DNA of 64,000 nt, taken from assembly GCA_020852965.1 (NCBI GenBank), contig JADYZV010000008.1, forward strand, positions 1-64,000, written 5' to 3'. Source of the DNA: Pirellulaceae bacterium. GTDB taxonomy: Bacteria > Planctomycetota > Planctomycetia > Pirellulales > Pirellulaceae. The position numbers and the translations under genes were made by a program. The notes below the pieces were generated by a model. The model did no database searches. It worked only from the letters and a program-made list of their open reading frames with translations, and was not told the DNA's origin. Within the stretch, counting starts at the first letter, position 1. Each line of letters begins with the position of its first letter. This document shows, one piece after another, positions 52,762-62,313 of the stretch.

Positions 52762-52984
52762 TCGGTTGATCGGAACTGACTCTGGGTGAAATAGCCTGTT
52801 TCAGTGACGCGATAGCGCAGCAATATCGATCTGCGAGAGGCATTGATCTCGGCAAGTTTCTATTCTGATGCACGTGGCGCGTTGGCAACACGCCTGCCGT
52901 CGATGATCAGCGCTACCACCGATCTGCTGCCAACCACCACCAACCGCTAGCGAAATATGCGCGACTGTCCGCGTCGAAACTGGC

Positions 52985-55693
52985 CTAGGGAAGCTCCACG
53001 ACCTCTCCGCCCGCCCGTGTGACAAGCGCCGCCATCGTTTGGGGCGGCAGATCAGACGGCAGTAGAACGACGGCACCATCGCTCAACGCGACATGAAATC
53101 CACTCCCTCGCGCGTTCCCCAACCCTGCCATTGGATCTTCGGCATCGAACGCCAAGTCCTCAGGCTGCGTCCATATTACCGCACGATCCGCATCCGCTTC
53201 CACCAACATCACCGTGTTGGACATCCCATCTGTGATGTCCACTAAGCGGACCGATGTGTCATTCGTGATCACGGAATCGGGGCTGTCGATGGTCAACAGA
53301 TTCGTGCGCCCAGGCGGGATCTCAGGGCGGGTTCCAGCATAGACGGAGGGCATCCTCTCCACCAAACTACGATTGTGCTCGCTATCCCATGCTTCGTCCA
53401 AATGGAACTGCTCGTACAGTTCGAGTTCGCCCAGGAACGGTAGAATATGAACTCGCCAGCTCAATCCGTGTGCGGTTGTGGGAGATTTGCCTCCGCGTAA
53501 CGGAAGGTGACTATACGTGTCGTTGAAGTTATGCATCGCCAAAGCAATTTGTTTCAAATTATTGCTGTCGCTCGTCTGTGCCGCCGCGTTGCGAGCTCCC
53601 TCGATCGCCGGCAGCAACAGCGCTGGATACACGGACTGGAACGACTCTAAAGTCGCAACCACTTCATCGGCCTGAATGGTTGGGCCAGCCGAGTTGTAAA
53701 TGTCTTGTAACATCCGGAGCACGTAGGCATTGGTCGCTTCGGTCGCACCGCTTCCCGCAGAGCTCGTCGCCACAGATCGGTCAATCTCAGCTTTCAGTTC
53801 ATTTAAACCAAATAGAAAGGCGGGCTGAACAATCGAATGAATCTCAGCCGCCGAGGATTCCTTACTCGGGCGGATGCGAACTTGAAATAAAGGTGCTTTC
53901 GCCAAGGAGAGCGTGACGTTCATCGACGCGACTCGCGTCGCCAATGATTTCAATGGTTCGAGCTCCTCCGGCAATCCCGGAGCGGCTGACAACACCTCCG
54001 CGAGGATCGATTGCACCTTGGATGTGTCCCAAGTGAAAAACAACTCACCGCGCCCGTGGCTGGCGAGCAGGTCTGCCGAAACCACTTCAGCATTCGAAGT
54101 TGGCTTCTCCGCCACTGAGTTTTCCGTTGCGGAATCTTGAGCGATTTGTTCGAAGCGTCCCAGAACCTGCTGCACGGCGTTTTCCGTTCCGGCGACGAGA
54201 ACTCCACTGGGTAACGTTGCGAAACAAACACCTTCCTCGTCACTCCGTTTCTTATACGTAGTCCGGTTCGAGATGACTTCGCGAAAGACCCCTGGCAATT
54301 GAACGTCGAGGTTCGCTCCAGCGATTGGCTTGAGCAGGATGCCCGCATTGACCATGTTGGGAGCAATCGGTAGGCAGATGAAGCCCACCGCCGATTGAAC
54401 TTGATTCGGATCGACTCCCGTGACATCCATCAAGAACGACGTCGCCATTTCTCGAGGGAACTGTTTCAACGATTCGTTCCGCATGATTGCGGCCGGATCC
54501 ATGGTAACTGCGGCAAATGTTCCCGCAGGTAGCAAGGGCGTCAGAGCCTCGAGCCCGAGTGACGAGCGGTATTCGATGGAACGATAACGGCCGACGATGT
54601 CGTTGAGCAATTCTGTTTGATCGAGTTTCGTGGCAATGCCGGCCAGTTCATCAAGCGTCATCAGTTTTGATTTCGCCGCAGTTCCAATGCGATCTTCGAT
54701 ACGGCTGCATCGCGTGAAGGCAGCCTGAGCATCGGCCCATCGCTGTTGATCTCGATAAGCTATCCCCAAATTGAATAGCACCGTTGCGTAACGCTCATTG
54801 TCAGTCCCGACCGTGGACTCGAGCATCGCGAGTGCTTCATGAAACCAACTCTCCCGTGTCTTGAAATCAGCAAAATTTTTATGACGTTGGGCGGAAGATG
54901 CAATTTCAGTCGCCAAACTTGGCGTGCCTCCCGCAATACGAATTATCTCGTCATAGGAGTGTCGCAGCTCCGTGATCGCCGCTTGGGCCGACCCTGCATT
55001 CTCGCCAGCAGCGGCCAGTTTCTCCTTGTTAGCCACCATTTGCTGTTTGGCCAACTGATACGCTTTTTGATCGGCTGTTGAGGCACCGGCTAGTTTGGCA
55101 GCCACATTCCGAAGCGCGATCAGATCACTCAGTTCAACCGGGTGTAGCGTGGGTCGACGGCGAGCGATCGCCAGGGTCTGTTCGTATGCCTGAAGCGATT
55201 TCCCATACTCGCCCGCTTCGAAGTAGCGAAACGCTAACATCCCACAATCCGTCTGTGGTGTCTGACGATAGGTGTCGATCAACTCCGCATTCTCGGACGT
55301 CAACTCGTCCTCGGCCATGTCCAAGATTGCGATTTCTACACGAACCAGCTTGGCCAACACGGTGTTCGCCAACGCGTCCTCGCCGGCCTGATCCGCTGCA
55401 CGAAACTTGTCGATCAACTCGCTCTTGAGTTTAGACAAGGAATCGAAATCAGACGGCAGCTCTTCGGCCACATTCGGTTGTTGCAGTTCGCTATTTAACT
55501 TTTCGGTGTCGCCCGCTGTATCCGAATCGTTCGGGGGTGGGCTATCTGGGGCCGGCTTAACGGGCGCCGGACGAGCCGGGGCAGGCGTGGTGGCTGCGGG
55601 GGGAGATGCGACAGGCGGCTGAGCTAACGCTGCCGATGCAAAAGCCATTACGATTATCACGGACATTAGTTTGCGATTGTAGGCAAGACTCAT
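52985..55693 (-). CDS. Exported TPR protein with C-terminal DUF1559-like domain
   Basis: About 902 residues from the ATG at 55693, which starts a signal peptide (LMSVIIVMAFASAALAQPP); an open frame extends to 55783. A Pro/Ala-rich linker is followed by TPR-like helices at about 100-330 (ATVLFNLGIAYRDQQRWADA). A middle region has no known fold. The last 210 or so residues are DUF1559-like, with LLPAIEGARNAAAQTSDSNN, LKQIALAMHNFNDTYSHLP, WRVHILPFLGELELYEQF and ITDGMSNTVMLVEA. DUF1559 normally follows a type IV pilin-like N-terminus, which is missing here, so the domain is in an unusual setting. Function unknown. Confidence 0.8.
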   Translation of the reverse strand: MSLAYNRKLMSVIIVMAFASAALAQPPVASPPAATTPAPARPAPVKPAPDSPPPNDSDTAGDTEKLNSELQQPNVAEELPSDFDSLSKLKSELIDKFRAADQAGEDALANTVLAKLVRVEIAILDMAEDELTSENAELIDTYRQTPQTDCGMLAFRYFEAGEYGKSLQAYEQTLAIARRRPTLHPVELSDLIALRNVAAKLAGASTADQKAYQLAKQQMVANKEKLAAAGENAGSAQAAITELRHSYDEIIRIAGGTPSLATEIASSAQRHKNFADFKTRESWFHEALAMLESTVGTDNERYATVLFNLGIAYRDQQRWADAQAAFTRCSRIEDRIGTAAKSKLMTLDELAGIATKLDQTELLNDIVGRYRSIEYRSSLGLEALTPLLPAGTFAAVTMDPAAIMRNESLKQFPREMATSFLMDVTGVDPNQVQSAVGFICLPIAPNMVNAGILLKPIAGANLDVQLPGVFREVISNRTTYKKRSDEEGVCFATLPSGVLVAGTENAVQQVLGRFEQIAQDSATENSVAEKPTSNAEVVSADLLASHGRGELFFTWDTSKVQSILAEVLSAAPGLPEELEPLKSLATRVASMNVTLSLAKAPLFQVRIRPSKESSAAEIHSIVQPAFLFGLNELKAEIDRSVATSSAGSGATEATNAYVLRMLQDIYNSAGPTIQADEVVATLESFQSVYPALLLPAIEGARNAAAQTSDSNNLKQIALAMHNFNDTYSHLPLRGGKSPTTAHGLSWRVHILPFLGELELYEQFHLDEAWDSEHNRSLVERMPSVYAGTRPEIPPGRTNLLTIDSPDSVITNDTSVRLVDITDGMSNTVMLVEADADRAVIWTQPEDLAFDAEDPMAGLGNARGSGFHVALSDGAVVLLPSDLPPQTMAALVTRAGGEVVELP

Positions 55694-55837
55694 TACTTTC
55701 ACTTTCACATGAGTTTGAAATACCATCCTCACCGGAGGGGTGTAGTATATCACAAGCAAACAGCACCTACTGGTAACACGCACGCATCATGGTCCCCGCG
55801 CGGTGCTACGCAACAGGCTGCGAGTTAAAGCACACGA

Positions 55838-56971
55838 CTACAGCCGCGATTTCAACCAGGCGTAGATGCTGGTGCCAATCTGCTGATACCCGCTTTGATT
55901 CGGATGCACGGCATTGTCTGTCGGATAGCCTTCAACGGGATCGATGTTGACTTGCGTGGGAATCAGCGAAAGATTCCGCTGGATGCCTTCGGCGAAATGA
56001 TCCAACTGCCGTTGCACGAGCCGATGTTGGATCCGCTTCCATCCCCACCGCGTATAAGTGTCTTGGTAGTTAGCCTGAAATGCTTCCTGCCGCGCGTTTG
56101 CCGCGGGCGTGAGACAGATCCCGAAATGAGCCTGCGGAGCCGCCTTTCGGAAATCTGCCAGCAGAGTTTCGGCATGCTTGAACATGCCGTCGATGGTTGC
56201 ATCCATCGCCTGCGGTTCATCCGGTGACGCACCAAAACAATCATTAATCCCCAATAGAAAGACGACAAAGTTGGGAGCCTCCCCGTCGCAATGTTCGTTG
56301 ATGTACCGATTGACATCGAGTGTTGGCTGTTCGTTGGAATCGAGAAATACGAATGGACTACTGAATTTGTACTGCTTGGGATCAGGCTGGGGTTCGTAGT
56401 GACTGGCAAAGCGAGACCAAGTCCAGCCCCCGTAGCCTTCATGAGCCACACCTTCGGCAGCGGCGGACGGGCGGTGGGTTCCCAACATCGTCAGTTTGGG
56501 ATTACCCGGCGACCGCAGCAATCTCGATAGCTCGTTGGGATAGGCGCTGGCATGGGTTAGACTGTCTCCCACGATCAACAGCCGAATCGACTTTCCCGTG
56601 CCCGCGTCAGCAGAGCTGACCTGTAGTTTTGTGGACGCGGTTCCCAAAAGTGAGCCGTCGGACGCTTCAACGCGAACCGTCAATGGATGCGTGCCGACAT
56701 CGGTTTCCTTGGGGTTCACCACCCAGCGTCGAGATTCGGTTTGGCCGATGCCACAATCGACGGAAAACCTCAGTGACTGTGGCGTTGGCGTCAGCACAAT
56801 ATTGTCGAAGTACAGACTGATCTCCACGTTCGGAACCGCAAAGATCACCGGTGGCAGCGTTAACTGCAAAGTCTCCTTGCCCTGCGCTGCGACTTCCTGA
56901 GCGGCAACTTCCTGAGAAGTGACCATCGCGGGTAGCGAAAGCGTCAGGATAAGTAAAACGATCGATCTCAT
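55838..56971 (-). CDS. Exported SGNH/GDSL hydrolase
   Basis: A 377-residue protein with a signal peptide (LLILTLSLPAMVTSQEVAAQ). After an N-terminal beta-rich domain of about 120 residues, the SGNH fold starts with block I RLLIVGDSLTHASAYPNE (nucleophile Ser). GYGGWTWSRF gives the block II Gly, FVVFLLGINDCFGA block III with the Asn, and DNAVHPNQSGYQQIG block V with Asp and His. These residues form a complete catalytic set. It probably removes acetyl or other esters from glycans outside the cell. It is downstream of no obvious partner; the DUF1559 gene follows on the same strand. Confidence 0.88.
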   Translation of the reverse strand: MRSIVLLILTLSLPAMVTSQEVAAQEVAAQGKETLQLTLPPVIFAVPNVEISLYFDNIVLTPTPQSLRFSVDCGIGQTESRRWVVNPKETDVGTHPLTVRVEASDGSLLGTASTKLQVSSADAGTGKSIRLLIVGDSLTHASAYPNELSRLLRSPGNPKLTMLGTHRPSAAAEGVAHEGYGGWTWSRFASHYEPQPDPKQYKFSSPFVFLDSNEQPTLDVNRYINEHCDGEAPNFVVFLLGINDCFGASPDEPQAMDATIDGMFKHAETLLADFRKAAPQAHFGICLTPAANARQEAFQANYQDTYTRWGWKRIQHRLVQRQLDHFAEGIQRNLSLIPTQVNIDPVEGYPTDNAVHPNQSGYQQIGTSIYAWLKSRL

Positions 56972-57327
56972 GGTAGTCTCAGTATGTCAGTATAGTTGAG
57001 TAATCGAGCCGCTTCGGTCCCATTGCGTATCGCGTCGCCATCGCTCGGCTTGCGAGCGCCAGCCCGCATTTCTTATTCGTTGCGACAATGGCGCTCCTGC
57101 CAGCAGTAGCCTAACCTACGGCAAAAGCAGTTTCAACCTGCCAAATACAAGGGAGCACAAAGTGCTTCAGCCACATTGGGGTTTGGGGCTGTTCGTAGTG
57201 GACGAAGATTGGCATGCGTGCATCGTGTACAATGAGAGTCGCATCATGACCGAACTACCAAAGTAGGATCAGGTTATTGTCCGGTCGTTGCCGGGCCGCA
57301 CAAGCTGATAAATCAAAAGAAACAATA
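56972..57327. other. 356 bp divergent spacer
   Basis: This lies between the leftward SGNH gene and the rightward cytochrome gene. A degraded copy of the GTAGTGGACGA repeat is at about 57194-57206. A TACAAT (57228-57233) might be a -10 for the cytochrome gene, with no convincing -35. No gene is supported. Confidence 0.4.
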
Positions 57328-59946
57328 ATGATAGTAACACGTCGGCTACTTGCACGTGCGGGTGCCGGACCGATGACGAAGACACGCCATACGATCATCC
57401 TTTTGGCAGGCTTATTCGCCATCTTCCACATCACCTCGTTAACCGCCCAGACGAAGGCTCCGTTCGTTGCGAGCTTTGAAAGGTTCGGTCGCCACGCTGA
57501 AGTGGAAGAGGTACTGGCGGGCGAGATTCTGCTGAGCGAGCTGAGCTGCACGGCCTGCCATGCCAGCGGACGCATCTCCGCCAAGGGTGGCCCCCAACTC
57601 GATAGCGTCGCTCGCCGCGTCAGCGAGCAATGGCTGCGCGATTATTTGACCTCACCGGCCACGGCCAAACCGGGCACGACCATGCCCGATGTGCTGTCCG
57701 GTCTAACGCCGCAATCCAAGGACGAAGCCATCACGGCCCTCGTCGCGTTTCTATCGACGTTGCAGGCCGACTTTCCGACGCTCAAAGCCGGTGGCGCGAA
57801 TCCGGTCGAGTTTGAGTTCTGGAAGAAGGGTGATGCCGATCGCGGTGCACGGTTCTATCATCAACTCGGCTGCGTCGCCTGCCACGCGCCAGACGCAGAT
57901 TACGATGTTGCCGAGATTGCGGCTTCTCCCATCGATCGACTACTCGATGAACTCGATCCTGATGAACTCGCCGAGATGGGGCTGGCCAGCACCGCACGCC
58001 GTGTCGAATCGGTACCGCTTGGCGACTTAGCTTTGAAGTACTCACTACACTCGTTGACACGCTTTCTGTTTCAACCCGAACATTTCCGTCCGAGCGGGCG
58101 CATGCCGAATATGAAGCTCGCCCCGGACGAAGCGGCCGACATCGCCGCATACTTACGGCAGCGCCGAAAGCCGTTGCCCGATCTTGGTCCCGATGGTGCG
58201 GAAGTCGTCAAGACGTTCGAGTCTGGACACTCGGTATCGAAGCTAATGCCAAGCTCCGCGCCGGGAGGGCCTGACGATCGCATGATCTCGCCATCAACGA
58301 ACACAGCGCTTGTAGAAAATGGTCGGCAACTCTTCTCGACTTTGGGATGTGCGAACTGCCACAGCGCTGGGGAGATTGTCAGTCAACGATTCAAACCTTT
58401 GGAGGAACTCAATCTCACGGCCACCTCTGCATCGTGTCTGGTCGAGGGAGCTGGCAGCGTGACGTATGGACTCGATTCGGTGCAGGCTGCGGCCCTCAAT
58501 GTCGCCATCAACGTTGCGAAGATCGGGCCGACAACGCATTCGCAGATCGAAGGCAGTGAACTAGCTGTCGGCCAAGCTGTGGTCCGAACGCTGCTTCAAA
58601 TGAACTGCTATGCTTGTCACACACGCGACGATCTGGGAGGCGTGGGGCGCTATCGCAGAGGCTATTTTGAAACCGTGACAGGCGCCGATTTAGGTGATGA
58701 AGGTCGCTTGCCACCACCTCTCTCGGGCATCGGTCGAAAACTCAAACCGACTTGGCTGAAGCGAGTGTTTCGAGGGGATCCAGAAACGACGCTCCGTCCT
58801 CACATGACCATTCGCATGCCCACCTTCCCTCATGCCGATGTCACGGCGCTCGCCGATCTATTGGGGAAGGTCGATGGAGCGAATCCCGCCCCGGCCAGCC
58901 AGGTGTTCGCCAATTCTACCGCGGGAACCGAAGCGAGCTCGACCGGCACTATCGGCCGCGACTTGATCGGAATCGGTTGCATTGAGTGTCATGCGTTTGA
59001 GGGCCAAGCAATGCCGGGAGTGATCGGCGTTGATCTGACGAATGTGCCCGAGCGCGTCTTTCCGTCGTGGTTTCTCGATTTCATCTTGAACCCTGGACAG
59101 ATTAAAAGCCGGACCCGGATGCCCAGTTTCTTTCCGGATGGCAAGAGCCAAGTTCCGCAGACGCTCGGAGGCGACGCGACCAAGCAGATCGCAGCTATGT
59201 GGGACTATCTCGAACATCATGATCAATTCGGCCTGCCTGGGAAAATTGCTGCCGAGCGCGCCAAGAACTATCAGCTATCGCCAACAGACCACCCGCTCAT
59301 GTTGCGGACATTCATGAATGGTGTCGGGCTGCACGCGATTGCGGTCGGGTTCCCCGAAGGCGTTCACTTCGCAGTGGATGCTAGCGAGGCACGCTTGGCG
59401 ATCGGTTGGCGAAAGGAATTTGTCGACGCGCGCAGCACTTGGTTTGAGAGATTTACCCCCCTCATCGATCCGCTTGGCTGCGAGGTGCAGCCGATTGATA
59501 AAGGCCCCAGCTTCTTTAACTTCGATCCGCTCGACGAGGTACCAGTCGCTGTTCCTATTGAGTTTCTCGGTTATCAGCTCGACAGCGTTCGCGTTCCCAC
59601 TTTCCAATACCGCTGTGGAGATTATCGCATTGAAGACCGGATCGTACCCGACGCAAGTGATGGTCTGCGACGCCGGCTTCGCCTTCTTGCCGACTCCGAT
59701 GGCGATGGCAATGGCAATGGCAATGGCAATGGCAATGGCAATGGCAATGGCAATGGCAATGCCGACGAACTCTGGTTTCGCGTGATCGAAGGAGATCAAG
59801 TGTCTCAACCAACGAAGCAAAGTTTCCGCAACCAGTCAGGGCTGACGGTGCAGGTTCACAGGTCCAATCAGACGCCTGTGTATAAGTCACAATGGATAAT
59901 CCCTCTGCACACCAGTGAAGACTTGGAGTTGATCTACCAGTGGTAA
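57328..59946 (+). CDS. Exported multiheme cytochrome c with five CxxCH motifs
   Basis: About 872 residues from the ATG at 57328; a later ATG at 57373 puts the signal peptide (IILLAGLFAIFHITSLTAQ) at the very start and is also possible. Five heme c motifs are visible: CTACH (57547), CVACH (57871), CANCH (58348), CYACH (58606) and CIECH (58978). Met ligands may come from the MPNMK, MPTFP and MPSFF motifs. The C-terminal 240 residues are beta-rich without heme. Near the end, nine Gly-Asn dipeptides are encoded by a GGCAAT array. It overlaps the next gene by 7 bp, so its electron partner may be that beta-propeller protein. Confidence 0.85.
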   Translation: MIVTRRLLARAGAGPMTKTRHTIILLAGLFAIFHITSLTAQTKAPFVASFERFGRHAEVEEVLAGEILLSELSCTACHASGRISAKGGPQLDSVARRVSEQWLRDYLTSPATAKPGTTMPDVLSGLTPQSKDEAITALVAFLSTLQADFPTLKAGGANPVEFEFWKKGDADRGARFYHQLGCVACHAPDADYDVAEIAASPIDRLLDELDPDELAEMGLASTARRVESVPLGDLALKYSLHSLTRFLFQPEHFRPSGRMPNMKLAPDEAADIAAYLRQRRKPLPDLGPDGAEVVKTFESGHSVSKLMPSSAPGGPDDRMISPSTNTALVENGRQLFSTLGCANCHSAGEIVSQRFKPLEELNLTATSASCLVEGAGSVTYGLDSVQAAALNVAINVAKIGPTTHSQIEGSELAVGQAVVRTLLQMNCYACHTRDDLGGVGRYRRGYFETVTGADLGDEGRLPPPLSGIGRKLKPTWLKRVFRGDPETTLRPHMTIRMPTFPHADVTALADLLGKVDGANPAPASQVFANSTAGTEASSTGTIGRDLIGIGCIECHAFEGQAMPGVIGVDLTNVPERVFPSWFLDFILNPGQIKSRTRMPSFFPDGKSQVPQTLGGDATKQIAAMWDYLEHHDQFGLPGKIAAERAKNYQLSPTDHPLMLRTFMNGVGLHAIAVGFPEGVHFAVDASEARLAIGWRKEFVDARSTWFERFTPLIDPLGCEVQPIDKGPSFFNFDPLDEVPVAVPIEFLGYQLDSVRVPTFQYRCGDYRIEDRIVPDASDGLRRRLRLLADSDGDGNGNGNGNGNGNGNGNGNADELWFRVIEGDQVSQPTKQSFRNQSGLTVQVHRSNQTPVYKSQWIIPLHTSEDLELIYQW
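59707..59760 (+). repeat. GGCAAT hexamer array (9 units) inside the cytochrome gene
   Basis: Nine perfect GGCAAT units follow a GGCGAT; in frame they encode (Gly-Asn)9 after SDGDG-like residues. Since the unit is 6 bp, slippage changes protein length by two residues without breaking the frame. The segment lies in a surface-like Asp/Gly/Asn loop. Confidence 0.95.
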
Positions 59947-61721
59947 ACACATTGCGAAAAATAGGTGCTGAGTTTCAAAATTGGCGTAAGCTTCCAGCTT
60001 GCGTCTTCTGGATCGCAAGCTGGAAACGTACGCCACATATTACCGGCGAGAAGCGATCGAGGCACTATTGTCAAACCGCCCTATGGTTCGGATTGGCGGT
60101 CGCGACCGCCATGGTGCACATTACGATCGGCATGGATACCTCCCTCGCCGAAGAGTTGCCCGTCAACGATGCCCGTAGCAACGGCAGTAGCCACGATCGA
60201 CGCAGCGACGTCGGTGACGAAGCGGACTATTATCGCATCGTTTCCATCGCGACACCGCAGACCGCTACCGATTCGCGAGACCCGAATTGGAAACCCGCCG
60301 AAGATGGTATCCCGTTGGAGGTGAGCGGTATCGCGATCCTGGACGACCGGCGCGTGGCGGTGTCGATTCGCAAAGGTGAAGTATGGATCCTCGACCACGT
60401 CTACGACGAAGTTCCCGACCGAGTGACATTTCACCAATTCGCTTCGGCACTTCACGAACCACTTGGACTATTGAAGTGGAACAATGCGTTGGTCACGGTC
60501 CAGCGAACTGAGATGACGCGGATGGTCGATATCGATGGAGATGAAGTCGCCGATCTGTACGAAACACTCGCCAGCGGCTGGGGGCTGAGTGGAAACTACC
60601 ACGAATACGCGTATGGCCCACAGGCGGACCGCGATGGCAATCTGTGGCTGACGTTGAATATCGGCATGGGATTCCAAGGCGATCAGCGGAGCCGCTGCGT
60701 TTCCGATCCGATACTAAAGGTGTCACAACCGCTGTGGCGAGGATGGGCCATGAAGCGCGAGTCGGACGGGCATTTGCGACCTATTTGCGCGGGAATGCGT
60801 TCACCTTCGGGGATCGGTGCCAATGCGGAGGGAGATCTGTTTTACACCGACCAGCAAGGGAATTGGGTCGCGACCAACTCGCTGCATCATCTTCGCGAAG
60901 GCGTGTTTTACCATCACCCTGAATCGCTGGCTTCGATGACGCAGCCCGGATCGACGATCGAGGGTATAACAAGCATTCCCGACGGCTTGCCCTACCCCGA
61001 CGCGCTCAAACAATTCACCGCCATGCGTCCGCCAGCCGTGTGGTTCCCTTACAAAAAGGCAGGCCAATCGGCTACCGATATCTTGCTAGATCAAAGTGAT
61101 GGAAAGTTTGGCCCGTTCGCTGGGCAGCTTTTCATCGGCGAGTTCACGCAAGCGGCCATGAATCGCGTCTTTCTGGAGAAAGTCGACGGGGAGTATCAGG
61201 GCGCATGCTTCCCGTTTCGCCGCGGTTTCGCCTCTGCGGTCTTGCGGATGGCACAAGGAACCGATGGTAGCCTGTTTGTCGGAATGACCAACCGCGGATG
61301 GAGCAGCTTGGGGACGTCTTCGTACGGGCTGCAGCGATTGGTTTGGACTGGAAAGTTGCCGTTTGAAATACTCGAGATGCGCGCCAAGCCGGACGGTTTT
61401 GAACTGCAGTTCACGCGCCCCGTCGATCCGAACGCCGCCAGCAATCCCGCCTCCTATCGATTGAACAGTTACACCTATCTATATCAAAGCACTTATGGCA
61501 GCGATGAGATTCAAACGCGGGAGCTGTCGATCGATCGAGCCGTCGTTGCAGAGGATGGCTTGAGCGTCCGGTTCTATACGAGTGGCCTGCGACGCTATTT
61601 CGTTCACGAGCTCGATGCCTCTGGCGTCCTCGACGTTGACGGCCAACCATTGTTGCATCCGTACGCCTTTTACACGCTCAACGCGATCCCGAAAATAGAG
61701 TCAGAATTGGCCGCCCCATAA
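59940..61721 (+). CDS. Exported beta-propeller protein (sugar dehydrogenase/NHL-like)
   Basis: Up to 593 residues from a GTG at 59940 that overlaps the cytochrome stop. The true start is uncertain because codons about 15-32 lie in a palindromic repeat and the hydrophobic segment (TALWFGLAVATAMVHITIG) starts near residue 47. The body is a six-bladed propeller of the kind annotated as PQQ-dependent sugar dehydrogenase-like in Planctomycetes: IPLEVSGIAILDDRRVAVSI, LGLLKWNNALVTVQRTEMTR, AYGPQADRDGNLWLTLNIG, ICAGMRSPSGIGANAEGDLF and GPFAGQLFIGEFTQAAMNRV. Pairing with a multiheme cytochrome suggests an oxidoreductase that passes electrons to it; cofactor and substrate are unknown. Confidence 0.75.
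   Translation: MVNTLRKIGAEFQNWRKLPACVFWIASWKRTPHITGEKRSRHYCQTALWFGLAVATAMVHITIGMDTSLAEELPVNDARSNGSSHDRRSDVGDEADYYRIVSIATPQTATDSRDPNWKPAEDGIPLEVSGIAILDDRRVAVSIRKGEVWILDHVYDEVPDRVTFHQFASALHEPLGLLKWNNALVTVQRTEMTRMVDIDGDEVADLYETLASGWGLSGNYHEYAYGPQADRDGNLWLTLNIGMGFQGDQRSRCVSDPILKVSQPLWRGWAMKRESDGHLRPICAGMRSPSGIGANAEGDLFYTDQQGNWVATNSLHHLREGVFYHHPESLASMTQPGSTIEGITSIPDGLPYPDALKQFTAMRPPAVWFPYKKAGQSATDILLDQSDGKFGPFAGQLFIGEFTQAAMNRVFLEKVDGEYQGACFPFRRGFASAVLRMAQGTDGSLFVGMTNRGWSSLGTSSYGLQRLVWTGKLPFEILEMRAKPDGFELQFTRPVDPNAASNPASYRLNSYTYLYQSTYGSDEIQTRELSIDRAVVAEDGLSVRFYTSGLRRYFVHELDASGVLDVDGQPLLHPYAFYTLNAIPKIESELAAP
59983..60034. repeat. Palindromic repeat inside the 5' end of the propeller gene
   Basis: TTCCAGCTTGCG (59992-60003) pairs with CGCAAGCTGGAA (60014-60025), and outer arms GGCGTA (59983-59988) and TACGCC (60029-60034) also pair. 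The same core is at 13686-13734. Here it overlaps the annotated reading frame, so it is either translated into the N-terminus or separates the real start from the overlapping upstream stop. Confidence 0.88.
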
Positions 61722-61839
61722 CGAATTGGAGCGAGTCCCACGCATCTGCCAAGCCAAACGGACGCGCGGGCCTCATCCACTGCGACCAACCCTAAAATCA
61801 AAAAGTTTTTGAAGCACTATTATCCAAGTATCAATTCAA

Positions 61840-62151
61840 ATGGCAAACTCAGAAGCACCCCTTGAACCGTTGAAGTTTGGTGGCTCCATGCGTGCCGGTT
61901 TCTTCACTGCGCAACTGTTTGTTGAACTAAGCGTTACGCCGACAACGCTCACCCTGAGCGCCTCGGGGAGGTCTTTCCGAATCGACCGCGAACACTTTCA
62001 AGGTATTGAAGAAACGTCGATCCTAGGAATCTTCAAACGAGGCATTCGTTTTCGGCACAGCCAACCAACGCTGGCTGATCCGATCATTTTCTACCCATCC
62101 ATTGGCAGAGAGGTTCTCCGCCACAAACTGCATGAACTCGGTTGGTCGTAA
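61840..62151 (+). CDS. Small hypothetical protein
   Basis: A 103-residue protein without signal or membrane segment. Alternating hydrophobic strands (FFTAQLFVELSVTPTTLTLS, then FRIDREHFQGIEETS and GIFKRGIRFRHS) and a C-terminal helix (IGREVLRHKLHELGW) suggest a PH-like fold of the kind found in small membrane-associated or stress proteins. This is a pattern guess. It is 118 bp after the propeller gene and 162 bp before the MFS gene, same strand. Confidence 0.5.
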   Translation: MANSEAPLEPLKFGGSMRAGFFTAQLFVELSVTPTTLTLSASGRSFRIDREHFQGIEETSILGIFKRGIRFRHSQPTLADPIIFYPSIGREVLRHKLHELGWS

Positions 62152-62313
62152 GACGATGTCAGGGAATCATTGCTTCACCTGCATCGCAGACGGTTCAACG
62201 CCGGCAGCCGCAGTCGCCTTGCAGTATACTATTTCGCTCGCCCCAAGTTTGGTGGCATCCATTTCTGTTTGCCCAGCATTCAGATTACCTAGCGATTTTA
62301 GGGAACGCAGCCA

